Shown: positions 1 to 13,695 of the stretch, one piece after another | Position numbering within the stretch: position 1 is the stretch's first letter | How the letters are laid out: each line of letters begins with the position of its first letter | Source of the DNA: Sipunculus nudus | Taxonomy: Eukaryota; Annelida; Sipuncula; Golfingiida; Sipunculidae | DNA length: 64,000 nt | Assembly: GCA_026874595.1 (NCBI GenBank) | Contig: CM049318.1 | Location: 38,895,956 to 38,959,955 of the forward strand | Direction of reading: 5' to 3' | Made by a program: the position numbers and the translations under genes | The notes under the pieces: generated by a model | What the model was told of the DNA's origin: nothing | The model's database searches: none | The model's input: only the letters and a program-made list of their open reading frames with translations

Positions 1-1755
1 CTTTCTTCTAGATGTTTCAGGTCTGTTCATATGCGTGTGTATTGTTCTTTGGAATTTTCCATTTATAGAATTTTCGGGTGAGAAGCTATTAATTAGGGGC
101 TGTGTTTGGAGCCGGCAGAAAGGAAAAGACCAGCGAGCACTTAGAGTGTTACCTTCTTGTCAGTTTTTGGACCTTACCGATAATTGCAGTGGTGTCAGAT
201 ATTTAACTCCAGTTTGCCTTTGGATTATTATTATTTATGTGGATTTTTGGTTTAAAAGAGTTGTTGAGCTGTGACAGTGGTGTTATCCAGAATCAAAGCC
301 TAGGATCCGGACACTCTGGTACTGTACATTTTTTTGTTATACTGTTAAATTGTATTGATTTAGTGTATTGTAATGTTAGGATTGTTCTAAGAATGAATTA
401 TAATTATTTGTTAACAAAAAAACACTGACTTTTTTTATTAATTCCCCAGACATTTCACGTGCCTAGTTTTACAGAATCTGATTTTTTTTTATCTCCGTAA
501 CAAAATTTGTGCTGATCACGATTACGTGATCCGTAACAATGTACAAGGGTCCTTTCTTGTGCATTTGCACTATATAGTGGTCGAGATTGGTTTTGAAATC
601 ATGTCTGAAAGAAATAAAGCGACCGATGGTCGATTATTAATCTTTTATTATTATTTTTATGTACCTTCTATATATTACCGCGAAACTTGCTGTATAGAAT
701 GATACCTTAAATATTGATCGGGTACATTGGTACATCACGCTGATATACGTAAAGGTAGCGGCCGAGCTGTTTACACTTGTTCGCTGGACAAGGTTCAGTT
801 TAATTGTAGATCGCTACTTTGTGTTCCATCTTTCTTTTTTTTCTCTGATAAGATTAAATTATTAATTCTAGACTTTCTAAGACAACTTCTTTTCATGTGC
901 ATACATGATCGTTTTCGATCGATTATCTCCCCCCCCCCCCTAAAAAAAACAACAAATTGAATCGATTATGAAAGAAAGTGACCAATTTTCGTTAGAATCG
1001 ATTTATTGGCACATCTGTCTTGGGCACCATTATATGTAGTCTGCTTTCCTTCCCGAGGAGTCTCCCATTTTCAAGGTGCTGGCACTGCAATAGGATCCCC
1101 GTATACCAAAAAAGCTTATTGATGCCACCTGAAGTGCTGAAAGAGAATTGCTGATACTTTATCAGGAAGCAAATATGGCCACCTCTGTAACACCACACTG
1201 GACTAATTGTACAGGTTATCTGACAGACGCCGATAATTTGATCTAAAAATCGTATTTAAATATGTATAACGTCTGTTGTAAACAGGAAATAACTTTATCG
1301 GAAGGCATATCATTCTCAACAATGAATCGTGGTAAAACCACATAACATGCATGCATCCAATGTGGCCCATATTTCTGCCATGATCATCAATATCCCAGTT
1401 GTGTTTTACTTGCCCTCGGTCGCTCTAGCCACCCAGAATGGTAGTTGCCGAGATGTACGCTGACTTCCAGGTAATGTCAGAGTGTTTGTCAAATAGCATC
1501 TTTCAGAGTGAAGAAGTGTTGATGAAAGAAATGCGTTTTGTACTTATAGTCGCTTGGGGTTTCAGCATGGTGAAAAAAACTGTAAATATTAATAATAATA
1601 TAAATTTCAATATAAATATTTGAACCATGCAGGGTCGGTGTTCTAGGATGATAAATCATCACTGACCAAATAAAACACTGGAATATGTCAGTTTCGGACC
1701 ACTGTTTATAAAAATGAATATTTAGCTAAGAGTGCTAGAATAGATGAATTTTTAG
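1..1755. other. Anonymous sequence; possible 3' UTR at left edge
   Basis: No convincing coding exon is visible. An AATAAA signal lies at 613-618 on the + strand in AT-rich sequence, so the first 600 bases could be the 3' UTR of a gene lying to the left, but nothing confirms this. A C12 tract is at 929-940 and small AAT runs are near 1590-1620. The open frames here are short and resemble nothing I recognise. Confidence 0.3.
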
Positions 1756-2570
1756 CGAACCTGTGAGCTTATGCGATGGCGCAGCGTCGTCCGTCCGTCG
1801 TCAGCCGTCCGCCGTCCGCCGTCCAGGGCTGGCTTTCCGCCGTCCTTGGCTGTAAGTCAGAAACTGTCGGAGCTAGCATCTCCAAATTACATGTAAGAAT
1901 TCGTCACATGTGAAACTTGGTGCCCTGGAGCTTATTATTGGGTATCTGCATTAATTTAGATTTTATAGAGAAAAAGCTTAAAAACCTTTAAAAATCTTCT
2001 CCTCTGAAACTGTCCAGCCAAATTGTCCAATATTTCACAGAAATGGTCCCTGGAACAATCTCTCTTAAGTTTGTTCAAATGGTTCCAGTTCGAAGTTTTT
2101 TGGCCAAGTTACAGGAGGTTGAACTTAGTCATCTGTCCAAAAAAGCACACTAAAATTAAAATCTCAGAAACGGCTAGATCTATAATGACCAAATTTTATA
2201 CTTATGTTTGTCACATATGTCATATTTGATTTTGAGGTATTGGTGGCGCCACCTACATTGATGTGTTTTTTAAAAGCGAAAACATAATTTTAAACTCTTC
2301 TAGCTTATACACTGATTTATGATGAAACTGTTCAGCTGATTGGTTTAAACTTTACAAGATTTATTCTATGGTAGGGTTCTGCCAGTTTTATAAGAATAGA
2401 TTGGGTAAATACAGTTTAAAAAAAGCATAGTAGCCAATTGAAAAAGGCTTTCTGTATTTGAAAACAGATTTGACTTCATACTGAGTTTCAGCAGCCAAGT
2501 CAAGAGGTCACTCAGTACAAACAGGTGGGGTCCAGACATCACCATGGCAACTGACCTGGCTCGGGGAGGG

Positions 2571-2628
2571 GGTGTCTAGACAATGTGTCTAGACGTCTAG
2601 ACACAGCGTCTAGACGTCTCGACACAAT
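2571..2628. repeat. Cluster of TCTAGAC palindromes
   Basis: The octamer GTCTAGAC and variants occur several times within 60 bases. Positions 2586-2603 form a perfect 18-base palindrome made of two TCTAGAC arms around the centre. It probably arose by slippage of a short palindromic unit. Confidence 0.6.
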
Positions 2629-2906
2629 GTTTAAATGCAGAATTCCCAGATTATTGGAACTATATCTTTCAACTGTTTGAAAAAACTTGGTTTGCATTTT
2701 AAGCGAATCGGGTTTATCATCAGGTCACATGTGAACTGCTGCAACCTAATTTTTGGTTGACCTCTGACCTTTCCTTGCTGCCCAGCGTCCATTTTGCGTC
2801 TGTTTTCACACATAAACCCACATATCTCGGGAACCGTTTGACCGATCAGGCTAAAAATTTTGCACAAATGTAGCCCTTTGATAGCTTTATAACATACACT
2901 AAAAAT

Positions 2907-3540
2907 GGTGGCGCCACCTGCAACCATTTTTGCACAGCGTCCATCTGTTCATCTGCCTTCGGATAATATTACTCATATCTCAGCAGTGGTTTGTCTTATC
3001 CACCTGAAATTTTGCAGGTTTATATATCCTGGACAGCTTTCTCGATTTTATGACAGGTGGCGCCACCTACATTCACATTAACTCTGCAGACATCCAAGCT
3101 CATATCTCGGGAACCGTTTGACCGATTGCGCCAAAATTTTGCATGTGTATAGATCTCACATAGCTCTTCATCATAGGCAAAACTGGTGGCGCCACCTGCG
3201 ACCATTTTTGCACAGAGTCCATCCGTTCATCTGCCTTGGGATAATATCACTCATATCTCAGCAGTGGTTTGACTTATCCACCTGAAATTCTGCAGGTTTA
3301 TACATCCTGGACAGCTTTCTCGATTTTGTGACAGGTGGCGCCACCTACATTCACATTTGCTCTGCAGACATCCAGGCTCATATCTCAGAAACCGTTTGAC
3401 CGATAAGGCAAAAAGATTGCATGTGTATAGATCTCACATAGCTCTTCATCATAGGCAAAACTGGTGGCGCCACCTGCAACCATTTATGCACAGCATCCAT
3501 CTGTTCATCTGCCTTAGGTTAAAATCACTCATATCTCAGC
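2907..3540 (+). repeat. 279-bp tandem repeat, about 2.3 copies
   Basis: The phrase 'tgcacag(c/a)(g/a)tccat' recurs near 2931, 3211 and 3488, giving periods of about 280 and 278 bases. Each unit contains two copies of the 12-base palindrome GGTGGCGCCACC (3056, 3185, 3334 and 3463, with others at 2242 and 2907) and a copy of 'ctcatatctc(g/a)g'. The copies are highly similar, so the expansion looks recent. Open frames across it are by-products of the repeat. Confidence 0.8.
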
Positions 3541-4347
3541 AGTGGTTTGAATCAATATTAAATTTTAAAAATAAACCTCCATTCATACTCCTAAACTTTG
3601 CACAGGTTCGCATTAGGCCTGTAGGCCTTGTTTTAGATGTTTGGAGCATATATTCATTGAAAATAAAACTAAACTAGAATTTGCTCACTAGAGGGCGTAC
3701 CTCCGCGCCAAGACAAAATATTCCCCCGGGTCCGCCCCTTATCCGGACCCGCACCAAAAATTAATGGGTCTTCCGGCCCTTGGCCCACCTTAATAACCAA
3801 ACGGTCCATTGGCAAGTTTATAGTTTTAAAGGTTGATATCTGAAGTACAATAATTTGCCTGTTTTACATTCTATAACGTAAATAATGACCAGAAGATTAG
3901 ATATTTACACTTTAGTGAAGAAATGTTGCATGAAAACGTGCCGAAACAAAGACAGATAAAAGTCTAGAAAACTCTGTTTCATTCCAGAACTTTTCTATTT
4001 ACAAAGTTGTATTAGTTGTTATGTTAAGGCTAATGTAATTCTTATTCTGTCAAATTTACCTTATGTCACCTTGGATGATGGTGAGGGTATAAGCAGACAA
4101 CTATTTCAGAATCATCCATGGGAAATGTGAATTAGATGAATTTTTTTTTCTTTCAATTGTATTTACAAGGTGTGTATTCCCTCAAGCACTAATAACACAA
4201 AGTTATTTTTTGTAGTTTTTGCTGACTGTTACAAACATAAACCAAAAACAAACACAGATGAAAACATTACCTCCATTAAGGTAATGGAGGAACGAACATC
4301 GCATGTTGTATGACAAAATAACCATTGTAGAGAAAATATAATAACAA

Positions 4348-4369
4348 CCCCCCCCCCCCCCCCCCCCCC
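4348..4369. repeat. Poly(C) tract, 22 bases
   Basis: An uninterrupted run of 22 C. It makes long artificial glycine or proline stretches in open frames on the two strands. Confidence 0.95.
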
Positions 4370-6128
4370 GAATAGAGTTGGAATTTGACGTATGTAACGT
4401 AAGCATTTTGTTTCCCGTGGCCTTGAGTTGGGCAAAAGAAAGATATGGGGTACCATGCCATGGGTAGGGTAATTTATTTGTGTTATCTTCATAAGTGATG
4501 CTTAAGCGTTTTCACGGCTCAGATTGCCCCCTACAGGCACGAGTTGTGACGCAGTAACATGCGTTCGTTCACTATGGAAGGCTCTTGAACCATCGCTTGG
4601 TGTTTGATGAACGCGGAGGGACTGGCGCCTTTTTCGCTGGATAAGTTTCACATAGCAGACGACACTCGAGATCTACATTGCCTTAGGTTTTGAACCCAAT
4701 GGAAGACGTCATTTTATGTTTTATTCATGACTAAGCCTTTGGCTGCAATATAAAAAGCAAACAATAAATAATGTTGTTAGTACACAAAATTTTTTTTGAC
4801 GATTTTTATAATCAAGATTTTATTGTGTTGTTTTTTTTTCATCATAAACTTATAAAGCACGTGTGTAACAGTCAGTCAGGAGTCAGGACCCTTCTCGTAT
4901 ACCTAATAAAAGTCTATAATTGTAAAGGCATCGACTTTTCTATGTCTATACATAATAGATAATCCTAATATTATCTGAAAGTTTGGGCGTGGTAAAAAAA
5001 GACCGTTATTCCGTTCTAAACGTTGCCCATACACGTCCCCTTGCATCCAAACTGTCTCCGCGTGGATAGGTTTCGCTTTGGGGGCGTGGACCTTCTCTCA
5101 CCCTTATCGAACCATGACAGGTTCATCCCTGCCAGTTTCTCAAACCGATATCATGGAGGGTGACAATATGCAGACACCAAAAAAAATTATTTGTACACCG
5201 CTATAGTTTGTCAAATTAAATCAGTTGTCTGTATGTGTATGTGTCAGTAGCCTCCCTATCTCTACCATATATACCGATGGAGCACTAAAATGAAAGCATA
5301 AACAGTGCGGCTCTGTTCTTGTCCATAAAGTTTTGCCAGTGTGTGTGTTTGTGATATGGTGTGTGTGTCTGAAGGTGTGTGTGAGAGAGAGAGAAATTAT
5401 AGGAGAATCATCTCCAGAAACACGTCCAGAACATGTGGTAAACGGTAAAGGTGTAGGTCATATTATCTAAATATAACATCGGCATTTAACACTAAATGTA
5501 ATAAAAATAAGACCTGATCATACCCGGAAAGCCTGTGTCCACTGTGTATGGCAGAGTCATAAGAATCATTGCTCTTTCGCACTCTCTATAAAAAATACCG
5601 TAACATCAATTTAAAGCTGGTTGGCAGGTGGAGTATGATATACTACCTGGCCCATCCCATAATTTGTGCTCAGCTGTTTTTATAGCATTTGGAGTGAACA
5701 TAAAACAGATTGTTAACCCTGGATCACAAGAGGATACTGACGGCCGTAGATCCACGGATCGTGGGCTCGGGCCTTTGATGTTGTTTAACCAAAGGAAATA
5801 TTCGGGGGATGCCTGGCTACCACAATGTATCACTGACATGAAATATCAAATCTGTAGTTTTTTGTTTCATAAGTGCAGATACCATCCAGAGCTACAAAAC
5901 AGACAGTAAATTGTGGACTCAAGACACCATGCATATACATTTATTGCATAGCAAGAAACATATTCAGTTTAAAAATATAATTATTAATTGCTATAAAATA
6001 TTATTTATTTTATAATATATGACCTACACAAGTAATCGAGTCTTCATTGCGAAACGGAGTAATCGATTGCACTATACTCGCACTCCAGAACACTGCATAT
6101 ATACTTTATACTAATTTAGTATACAATA

Positions 6129-6131
<3 letters not shown>

Positions 6132-6172
<41 letters not shown>
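6132..6172. repeat. TA dinucleotide microsatellite
   Basis: Uninterrupted alternation of T and A over about 41 bases. Confidence 0.95.
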
Positions 6173-6175
<3 letters not shown>

Positions 6176-6964
6176 ATAAATTCACATTTAAAGCCAGCAA
6201 TTCCCCTGCATTATCGTGGAATTTATGTGATTTCTGGTGTATATACATATACTCATGAACTGTATAGGTAATTCCTCTTAAGAAAAGATCTCATAACTCC
6301 TCTGCGACGGATGCTTGTTTATCAACAATCTAGCTGTTGCTAAACACGGTACATGCTCAAATGTTGACAAACAGTTAAACAATGTAACCTCACGTGGTAG
6401 GCTGAATATATAAAAGGTCACTGGTTGAAAAACGCCCTTTGCAAAACTCTAGTTAGTCTGACTTGCCGCCAGATGTCCCTGTAAAATATGTTTGGATTTT
6501 TTTGGCGGAAACCACACGTGTTATAAACATGTGGATATAAACAAAAAGAAAAGCCTGTGTGCAATGGGATTGGTGATTTCTTGCCTATTTTAATCAAAGG
6601 TTAATGGGGTTAACTTAAGTTGATAGACGTCAGACAACGGTTTAGGCCGCTTTAACGTTTGCCTCTTTATCACATACATGCACCTGTGTCCACGTACCGG
6701 TATTAAACATAATATATACAACGCCAGTGAATTCGGGCAACAGGGATGGATCCGGGGTGGGAGGGGGTAGGTAGTTTAAACCCGCTCAAGCTGCCAAATT
6801 TCCCTATCAGTACTATAAAAATTACATGATTAAACAGCCTGATATTACTAGACTGATAATTTAAAAATTCCTGATAATATTGCAGCATATAATCGCTGCC
6901 GTATGCTGGTATGTAGGCTTCTACAGCAATTCATCTATACACATAAAACCCTTGAATAGTTCGC

Positions 6965-7334
6965 AGGGTTAACTCAAATCCCGAGTTTAAACCAGTAAAA
7001 CTCGCGCTGGCTAAAAAAGGTTTACCCAGATATTACCCAGGATTAATTCCTTAGTTTTACCCCCTATTGCTATATTGATTAAAGTGATGTGCTCTGCATG
7101 GCCAAATATATGAGTTTTAGCGTGAGTGGTAAATGGCTTCTTTTAGACAGGGATGACGCGATCAGAGCAACTTGCCTTGCTAATATTATTCACAAATTGT
7201 GTGTACCTTCTGTTAACCAATCAAAAAGAAAACATACAGGAAAAAACTTGGGTAATATGAAGAGTAAAACTTAGGGTAAAACACTGATTAATAAACCTGG
7301 TAAAATAGGTTTATCCGGGTCAAATGCGAACCCT
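6965..7334. mobile_element. Possible foldback (MITE-like) element
   Basis: The left end AGGGTTaactcaaatCCCG is mirrored by the right end, whose reverse complement reads AGGGTTcgcatttgaCCCG. Further inward the two arms share blocks such as GGTTTA and TTTTACC in inverted order, giving imperfect arms of roughly 80 bases. It has no coding capacity. No clear target-site duplication is seen, so assignment to a transposon superfamily is not possible. Confidence 0.4.
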
Positions 7335-10300
7335 AAATCCGTAAATATTATCAAAGACCTATCCATAATATGAAGAGATGCGCTATCGTATCAGTCTGCC
7401 TGTCTGTCTTTCTGTTTGTCTGTCTATTTTTCTAGCGATGAGAACCATATCCAACCATCTTTTAAATAACACATACCCACATAGAATGACCACAGAAAGC
7501 TGGTTATTGTTTAATATTTTTGGTTTGACTTAGTGCATTTTTATCAGCTGGACCGCGTTAACATAGATAGCCTCTCACCAGATAACAAAACCATATGTGT
7601 GTGTTGATAACGATTCGAATGAATCAAATCTAATGATAAATAAACTGCCGCTGCTTTCACAATACATCACAAAACATATTTTCATAGCCAAAAAGCAAGC
7701 AGTGAACGCACCAGTTTATGTAACCATGTGACAGACATTAGTATCAGCGAACGGTAATCCGGGTGTCGTCGCTCATAAAGCACTCAGCTGATTGGTCGGC
7801 CGATCAGCACTCCCGCCCAGCCTCATTTCTGCTTACTTTGGCAGCATGCTGACCACGCGTGTGTTGAGTCGCAGCTGGCTTAGTGGCTGCTCTCTCGATG
7901 CTGTGTGATTGCAACCTGTGTGGCGTACAGAAATTAACACTGACGGATAGGGTCAATTCTACCATTGTGGGTAGTACCTGTTATGGAAGCCAAAATAAAG
8001 GTCAGTATCACTCACAATTTACTAACTTAAATGTTTCTTTATCTCTGAACCTGATATCCATTTCGAAGGATTCCGAGATCCATGAAAGGGTCTGACCGAT
8101 CTCGAGATGGGTTCCACAATCTTAAAGGGGCCCAACCACATATCTGACCTTTATTAACTAAAGGTAGTCCCTTGGAGCTTTTATAAAAATAGTAAAAAAA
8201 TACGTTGATATCAGCGCACACAGACAGGCTGCTTGTTTTGTTTATATCAACGTGTATGATATGAGGGGGCCCGGCCAGAATAACCAAAAAAAATTCAAAG
8301 AGGGCGCCTGGCAGCAAGTCAGACAAGCCAGAGCCTTGCAAATGGTGTTTTGCAACAAGTGATCTTTCTACCTTCGCATAAATGCAACCTACCACCTTAG
8401 GTTACATGTTTTCTGCTTTTGTCAACGTTGCTGTTGACATGTTTTTGATAAACAAGTTAATACATCCTTCACGAAGGCCTTATAAGAACTTTTCACAACC
8501 AAAATTACTCTTAGATCATTAATATATACACAGATGAAGCCAGAGGCACATAAATCTTTTTCAAAAGGCAGGTGAATGGGCACCTTTAATTTAAAATTAG
8601 CGATTCACCAACCGTTTGGGTATTGACTAGATCGCTCACACTCAGAAACAAGTGAAGTAAGTTCGTTAAGTACTGTGTGTGACATTCAATAATGAAGACA
8701 AGCCCCTGAACATAAACGGCTGATTGAGTATTTCAAGCCAATTCGAGGCATTTCTCTAGAATGACATGTCTAATCCTATATCATGTCCTTTCATGTAGCG
8801 TAAGTCTTGGTGAATCTGTGGTGACATGATGTATGGTGAAAATTATAAGATACAACAGTAAAACATACGATACACTATACTTTTTGTATGACAAACAAGT
8901 CAGACATGTTGACATCGGCGATCTTGCATGTATCAACTGCTATCGGTTAGAAACAAGGCCCCGCTTATAGTCTACATCACTAGCTATATACGGTACTCAC
9001 AGCTTGTACAACACGATCACGTGAGTGGATCATACATCATTTAGGTACTTACATATATGTGTTTGCCTCATTACCATATAATAATGCTTGTTTGTTACGT
9101 CTACCCTCTTTGTGGATAAGATGTAAGTGGGGCACAGCTTAATTACGAATATATAATATATCTATAATATAATTGGCTAAATAAAAATGGATCTGGATAA
9201 GTTTTTATTTGGCGATTTGGGCCCGGGTAAAACATATTTAGGTTATTTTAAAATAAGGTTTTATTTGGATTTATACACAAGTTTTGACCAATTTCTATTT
9301 TCAATGGATACTTGTTGATTCACTAAAGGGAATCAAGGTATATATACATGTTTATTTTAAAAAAATCACGCGGGGCCTTCCTCGAAATAAATGCAGCTGT
9401 TGTGGATCTATCTTTTAGAATCAGCAATTGACTATTTCTTCCAATATTTCGCTTGGCAGATGTAGTTCATTTCCAATAATTTACAACAATACATCATTAG
9501 TTTTATCTAGTCTTGTCATATTGGTAATTTGCGTATGCTGTGCAGATGTAAGAATAAACGACCCCATTGTCCCGCCAGTATTAAGTGAAAACATTATACA
9601 TAACCGCTAGAAAACCACTCGGTTACGGGTATATATATATATATGGCGCATTCAAAGATAAAACAATTTTATACTAGCTCCGCCCTTTGATCTATCCGGA
9701 TCCCTCTAAAATCACACTGCGCAGAATTTAGACTGGCCCAGTCGGTGCAGTGGCTAAGACTTAATTCCTCCCGCTATCAGAGCCATCAAACTTGTTCTCG
9801 CTGTATCGCATCGCTCATAACAGGTACTGTCACCTGGAAAATTATATAACTAATAAAACGGCTCTCTGACTGACTTATCTCGTCATTTAGCGATAAGAGC
9901 TGGCACTGCGTTACGTCTTTCGGTACATGGAATCAGCTTTTATGTTACGCATTTTATGAACAAACATAAATACTAAGTCCCTGGCAGGGCTACACAGAAT
10001 CGTACTCACAAAGAGTATAACTATGTTGTTCATTGATTACGGGTTAAGAAATCCTTTCCCATATTGCACAAGGCCTTGTAGGACCCAAAGTTAGTAGCGT
10101 CTGGTCCAGACAAGCATCCTCTTTTAGATAAAAGAAGTCGGACTTTATAAACACATTGATAGGACAGGACGTTTCTGTCATTTTGTTAAAAAATAAAGAT
10201 AGATTAATTATTATTTTTATCCGTTTATATATTTAAAATGTATGGAATGAAAGACCGTTTACACAGAACATTCATAGCAACCCCATCCAAGTGTTTTCAA

Positions 10301-12737
10301 TTAATTTTTGGATTCTCAGATTGTGGCTATGATACGCCAGAGAATATTTTATCGTTGCGAGTAATCAATTGTAATTTATTTACGGAAAGTCCAGCCCCCC
10401 CCCCCCCCCAGTATAACCCTCTATGTATGCAAATCCTAAACTGTTCTCATTCGCTGAGTTTTATTCCTCACTGTTAGCTTGATGAGCGATATTAACATAA
10501 TTTAAGCATGTGTGAATGATATGACTATAAGCGGACTTGACTGTATATCATTCATATTTTCCTTACATTTTAATAATGGCGATACTTTCTTGAATGTTCC
10601 CAGCATATTTCGTACACTTTTTTTTTCAATCTAAAAAGCCGTGGAACCACATCATTAAATCATAGCGAGTAACAGTTATATTCTCGGAGCGTAATGCAGT
10701 GACAACAGTATATAATAGTTGAATCGATGCACGCCGGTTCAATACAAAGTCAACAGAGCCATAGCCTCAACAATGGATCTTATAGACGTTCCTGTACATG
10801 GGCATCTCAGTTACATCAAAGATTGATTCTGTGTAGACGTTGTTTCCACTAAATAATCATGTATTCAATTACATAACAGCAGTAATCATGTATACAGGCA
10901 TCGGTCGTACCAGTTTAGATTTTAAAGAAGAACAACACTCAATGGCGGAGCCAGGTTTTTCGAAAGGGGAGGGTCCGACCCAGGAAGACTAATAAGATTA
11001 CTTAAGAAACCTCCACTGATCCAGAAAGGGAGGAGTCCAGGCTTGAAAAATAAGTTCCAAGCCCTGAAAACCATAGGAGAATGAAGTTACCTTAATATCA
11101 ATATTTAACATCCGTTTAGTAACCCGAGCACCTGTGGAGAGTATTCTATTGAAGTTTCATTTTTGTACTAAGTAGTGCCTTGGTATTCATAGACGCTGAT
11201 TGCACTTCTACTTGCACTTGTAAAACTTTAACGAAATAGGCTGCTGTGAAAGCAACATTGGTGACCGCATGGAAAGATAAATCGTATTATATCTGACTAT
11301 ATTCCCGCCAGTTGATGTGTAAGCAAATGCCTTTTGCCTAATGGTAATACACACTCATGATCAGTCATCAAATGTGTTTATTATGAAAATAACATGCTTG
11401 TTTATTCGACAGAAAATCCCATCGAATGGGCTGAACCATTTCGATTTTAAAACAGAATAAAAAGAAGTAATCTGGGTTAATTTATTTATAGTCTCTCAGC
11501 TCCGTGGTTTTATATACTTTTCGATATGCAGATATAGCCTTCCCTATCTTACTTCCCACGCCATTAGATCACCATGTATGATCTATGTAAATTTTAAATT
11601 AAATAAAAAATAATACCATTAAAAGGTTTGTGAACAAACACAAACAATCATGACCAAACGTGATAAGTATGATCAGTTGCAAATGATATTATATTTATTT
11701 GGACCACGGGGATAGGAGTCAGGTAAAAATGCAGGAGTTAAATGCCAGATTTACTTTGCCATCTAAGTTTAATAAATGATTTATTGTGTAGAAGGAATAC
11801 AATTATATGTAAGATGGAATATACAGTAAATTTGCTTTATTTGTTAAGCATGATATCAGGTGACCATTGTTAATTATTGACCATGATCTGGACTAACGTG
11901 GTGTCTCTTGGGGCAAAGTGGTGGCGCCAATTGCTATTCTAATGGTATAAATAAAACTTTTTTCATTAACATCATGCAGTTTATACTTAGGTTAGATAAA
12001 TAACCTGGCAAAATACACTTGGTAACACCTGTGTGCACTTATTTAAATCACCTAAATGAATATGAAATGTAAAGTATTACATACATTACAGATACTCTTT
12101 TAGTTGGGATAAACAGTCCATTCCTAGAAAGAACAGTTTGTTTGGAATTAGGAAGGCATATTGTATTGTTACAACATACATCCAGGTCAAAGTGCACTAA
12201 TGAGCCATGGTCACATATGGTCACTTAATGCCCGCATCACTGTATGTTTCATTCTACATTAAATTAATCATTCAATATAGAAATCAATCATTATACCATC
12301 ATGAAAAAAGATTACACAGTATTTCTGGCATATTTACCTCTGGATTTATTTCCCCTTGGCATTTTTACCTCTGGCATTTTTACCATTACCATTTTTACAT
12401 CACATTCTGCTTAGGCACCGGATCCTCCGCACAAAATATCGTGACGTTAGTCATGTGTCAGTAATTACATAAACATTCAATCGTTACTCGGAAACAACGT
12501 CCTCTGGTTAAAACATAAATATACTGGATTGACATGAACTGGTATAATTAGAAGTCTGGATTATTGGATAACATGTATAAATAAAAAAAAATAAAAGATT
12601 TATATATACATTTTGTGTGCGCGTGAATGAAATATATTTTACATTCATAACCTTTGACCATTTAATAAAAATACTTAGTTGCTATCCAAGTCCACAAAAT
12701 GCTCTGTATTCAAACATCACTGGAAAAACATACTGAA

Positions 12738-12800
<63 letters not shown>

Positions 12801-13190
12801 TCTTTAGAACGAGGGAAGATTGTAAATCTGAACTGATTCAGCAGTTAATGTATAGTATGTCTAATTTAGTTTCCGACTGCACCAGGATGTCCAGAAAACA
12901 GTCCCGGTTAATTAATGCATGCCTTCCAGCAGCTGTTGTAAAGTTCGTTTGGTCAAACATTTAAATGGCTTAACCAGATAGTGGTCTAGGTAATCAGTGA
13001 CGGGTGGGGTGTAGCCCGCACCTGCATGTCAGGAGGTCAAGCTGTCCCACGAACAGCTGAACGATATATCGTGGTTACAGATAAAGGTCGCTTCACCGGT
13101 CAGTAAAGAAACCAGACTTGATCATTACATCACTTCTGTATTGCTGCGCAAGACCCAGACTGCTGAAACATGTGTACTTTACCTTATCAA
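7335..13190. other. Anonymous sequence; weak promoter-like patch near 7.8 kb
   Basis: No coding exon can be supported. At 7780-8000 there is an inverted CCAAT box (ctgATTGGtc), a GC-richer stretch and a possible splice donor AAG|GTCAGT at 8000/8001. This could be a first exon, but it is weak. A C15 tract is at 10395-10409 and a TA microsatellite is at 12741-12798. The 'ggcggagccagg' phrase near 10945 resembles ends of dispersed repeats. Confidence 0.25.
12741..12798. repeat. TA dinucleotide microsatellite
   Basis: About 58 bases of uninterrupted alternating A and T. Confidence 0.95.
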
Positions 13191-13695
13191 TGTGTGGCAT
13201 TGGCTCTTCCATAAAGCATTCTGGCTTTTCACGACCTGGTCGAGTGAGAGTCATTACCTCCTCAGACAAAATGTGGTCGGCTCAATATTCGTGGAGTAAA
13301 ATTTCGCGATTTCCAGTTTTTCAGTGTTTGGCGCGGGTTCAACTTTCGCGAACTCACCATATTAAAATCCCGCCCAAAGGAAAACATTATAATATGAATT
13401 AATTTTATTGAATAATATGTGCGCAAAATCTTAATAATTGGAATGGGGACCCAAGGGAACATTTATTGAATTGCAATTATTGCTCATTATTGGCAGACAA
13501 TTTGAAAGATCTGATGTAATTTATGATAACAATCATTGAACACACAAGATCTGTTATTATTTATATAAAATATCAATATAATGTGACCTCCAAGATATGA
13601 CCTCTTTTTCGAAAAGCTTTTATTTTCGCGATAATTCCTTATTCGCGAATTTTAAACCCTCGCAAACAAAAAAAAGCAACCACAGTAACTCAGCC
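13190..13695. repeat. TCGCGAA-type dispersed repeat (MITE-like)
   Basis: The left part contains 'ggtcggctcaatattcg' followed by 'aaatttcgcgatttc', and the right part contains 'ttcgcgataattccttattcgcgaatttt'. The same words in the same order occur in the repeats at 45.75-47.26 kb and 48.98-49.11 kb. It is rich in the self-complementary core TCGCGA and has no coding capacity. Confidence 0.55.

Larger units (their letters stand above)
1756..3800 (+). repeat. Dispersed repeat with GTCCGTCC-rich head
   Basis: The segment begins with a GC-rich, GTCCGCC-type head at about 1785-1830. It continues as AT-rich sequence with phrases reused within it, such as 'catatctcgggaaccg'. The tail near 3760-3800 is rich in GG/CC dinucleotides. 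The body contains the 279-bp tandem units described separately. No protein homology is visible. It is most likely a non-autonomous dispersed repeat; the boundaries are approximate. Confidence 0.45.
3801..6964. other. Anonymous sequence with simple repeats
   Basis: No gene is supportable. There is a C22 homopolymer at 4348-4369, a GT/GA-rich microsatellite at about 5336-5394 and a TA microsatellite at 6132-6172. Open frames on both strands near 5606-5909 overlap and match no family I recognise. Confidence 0.4.

Noticed and set aside
4203-4492. Poly-Gly proteins on the minus strand
   Set aside because: Produced by the C22 homopolymer read in three frames.
8039-8395. 118-codon open frame on the minus strand
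   Set aside because: No recognisable domain; composition and lack of context suggest chance or repeat origin.
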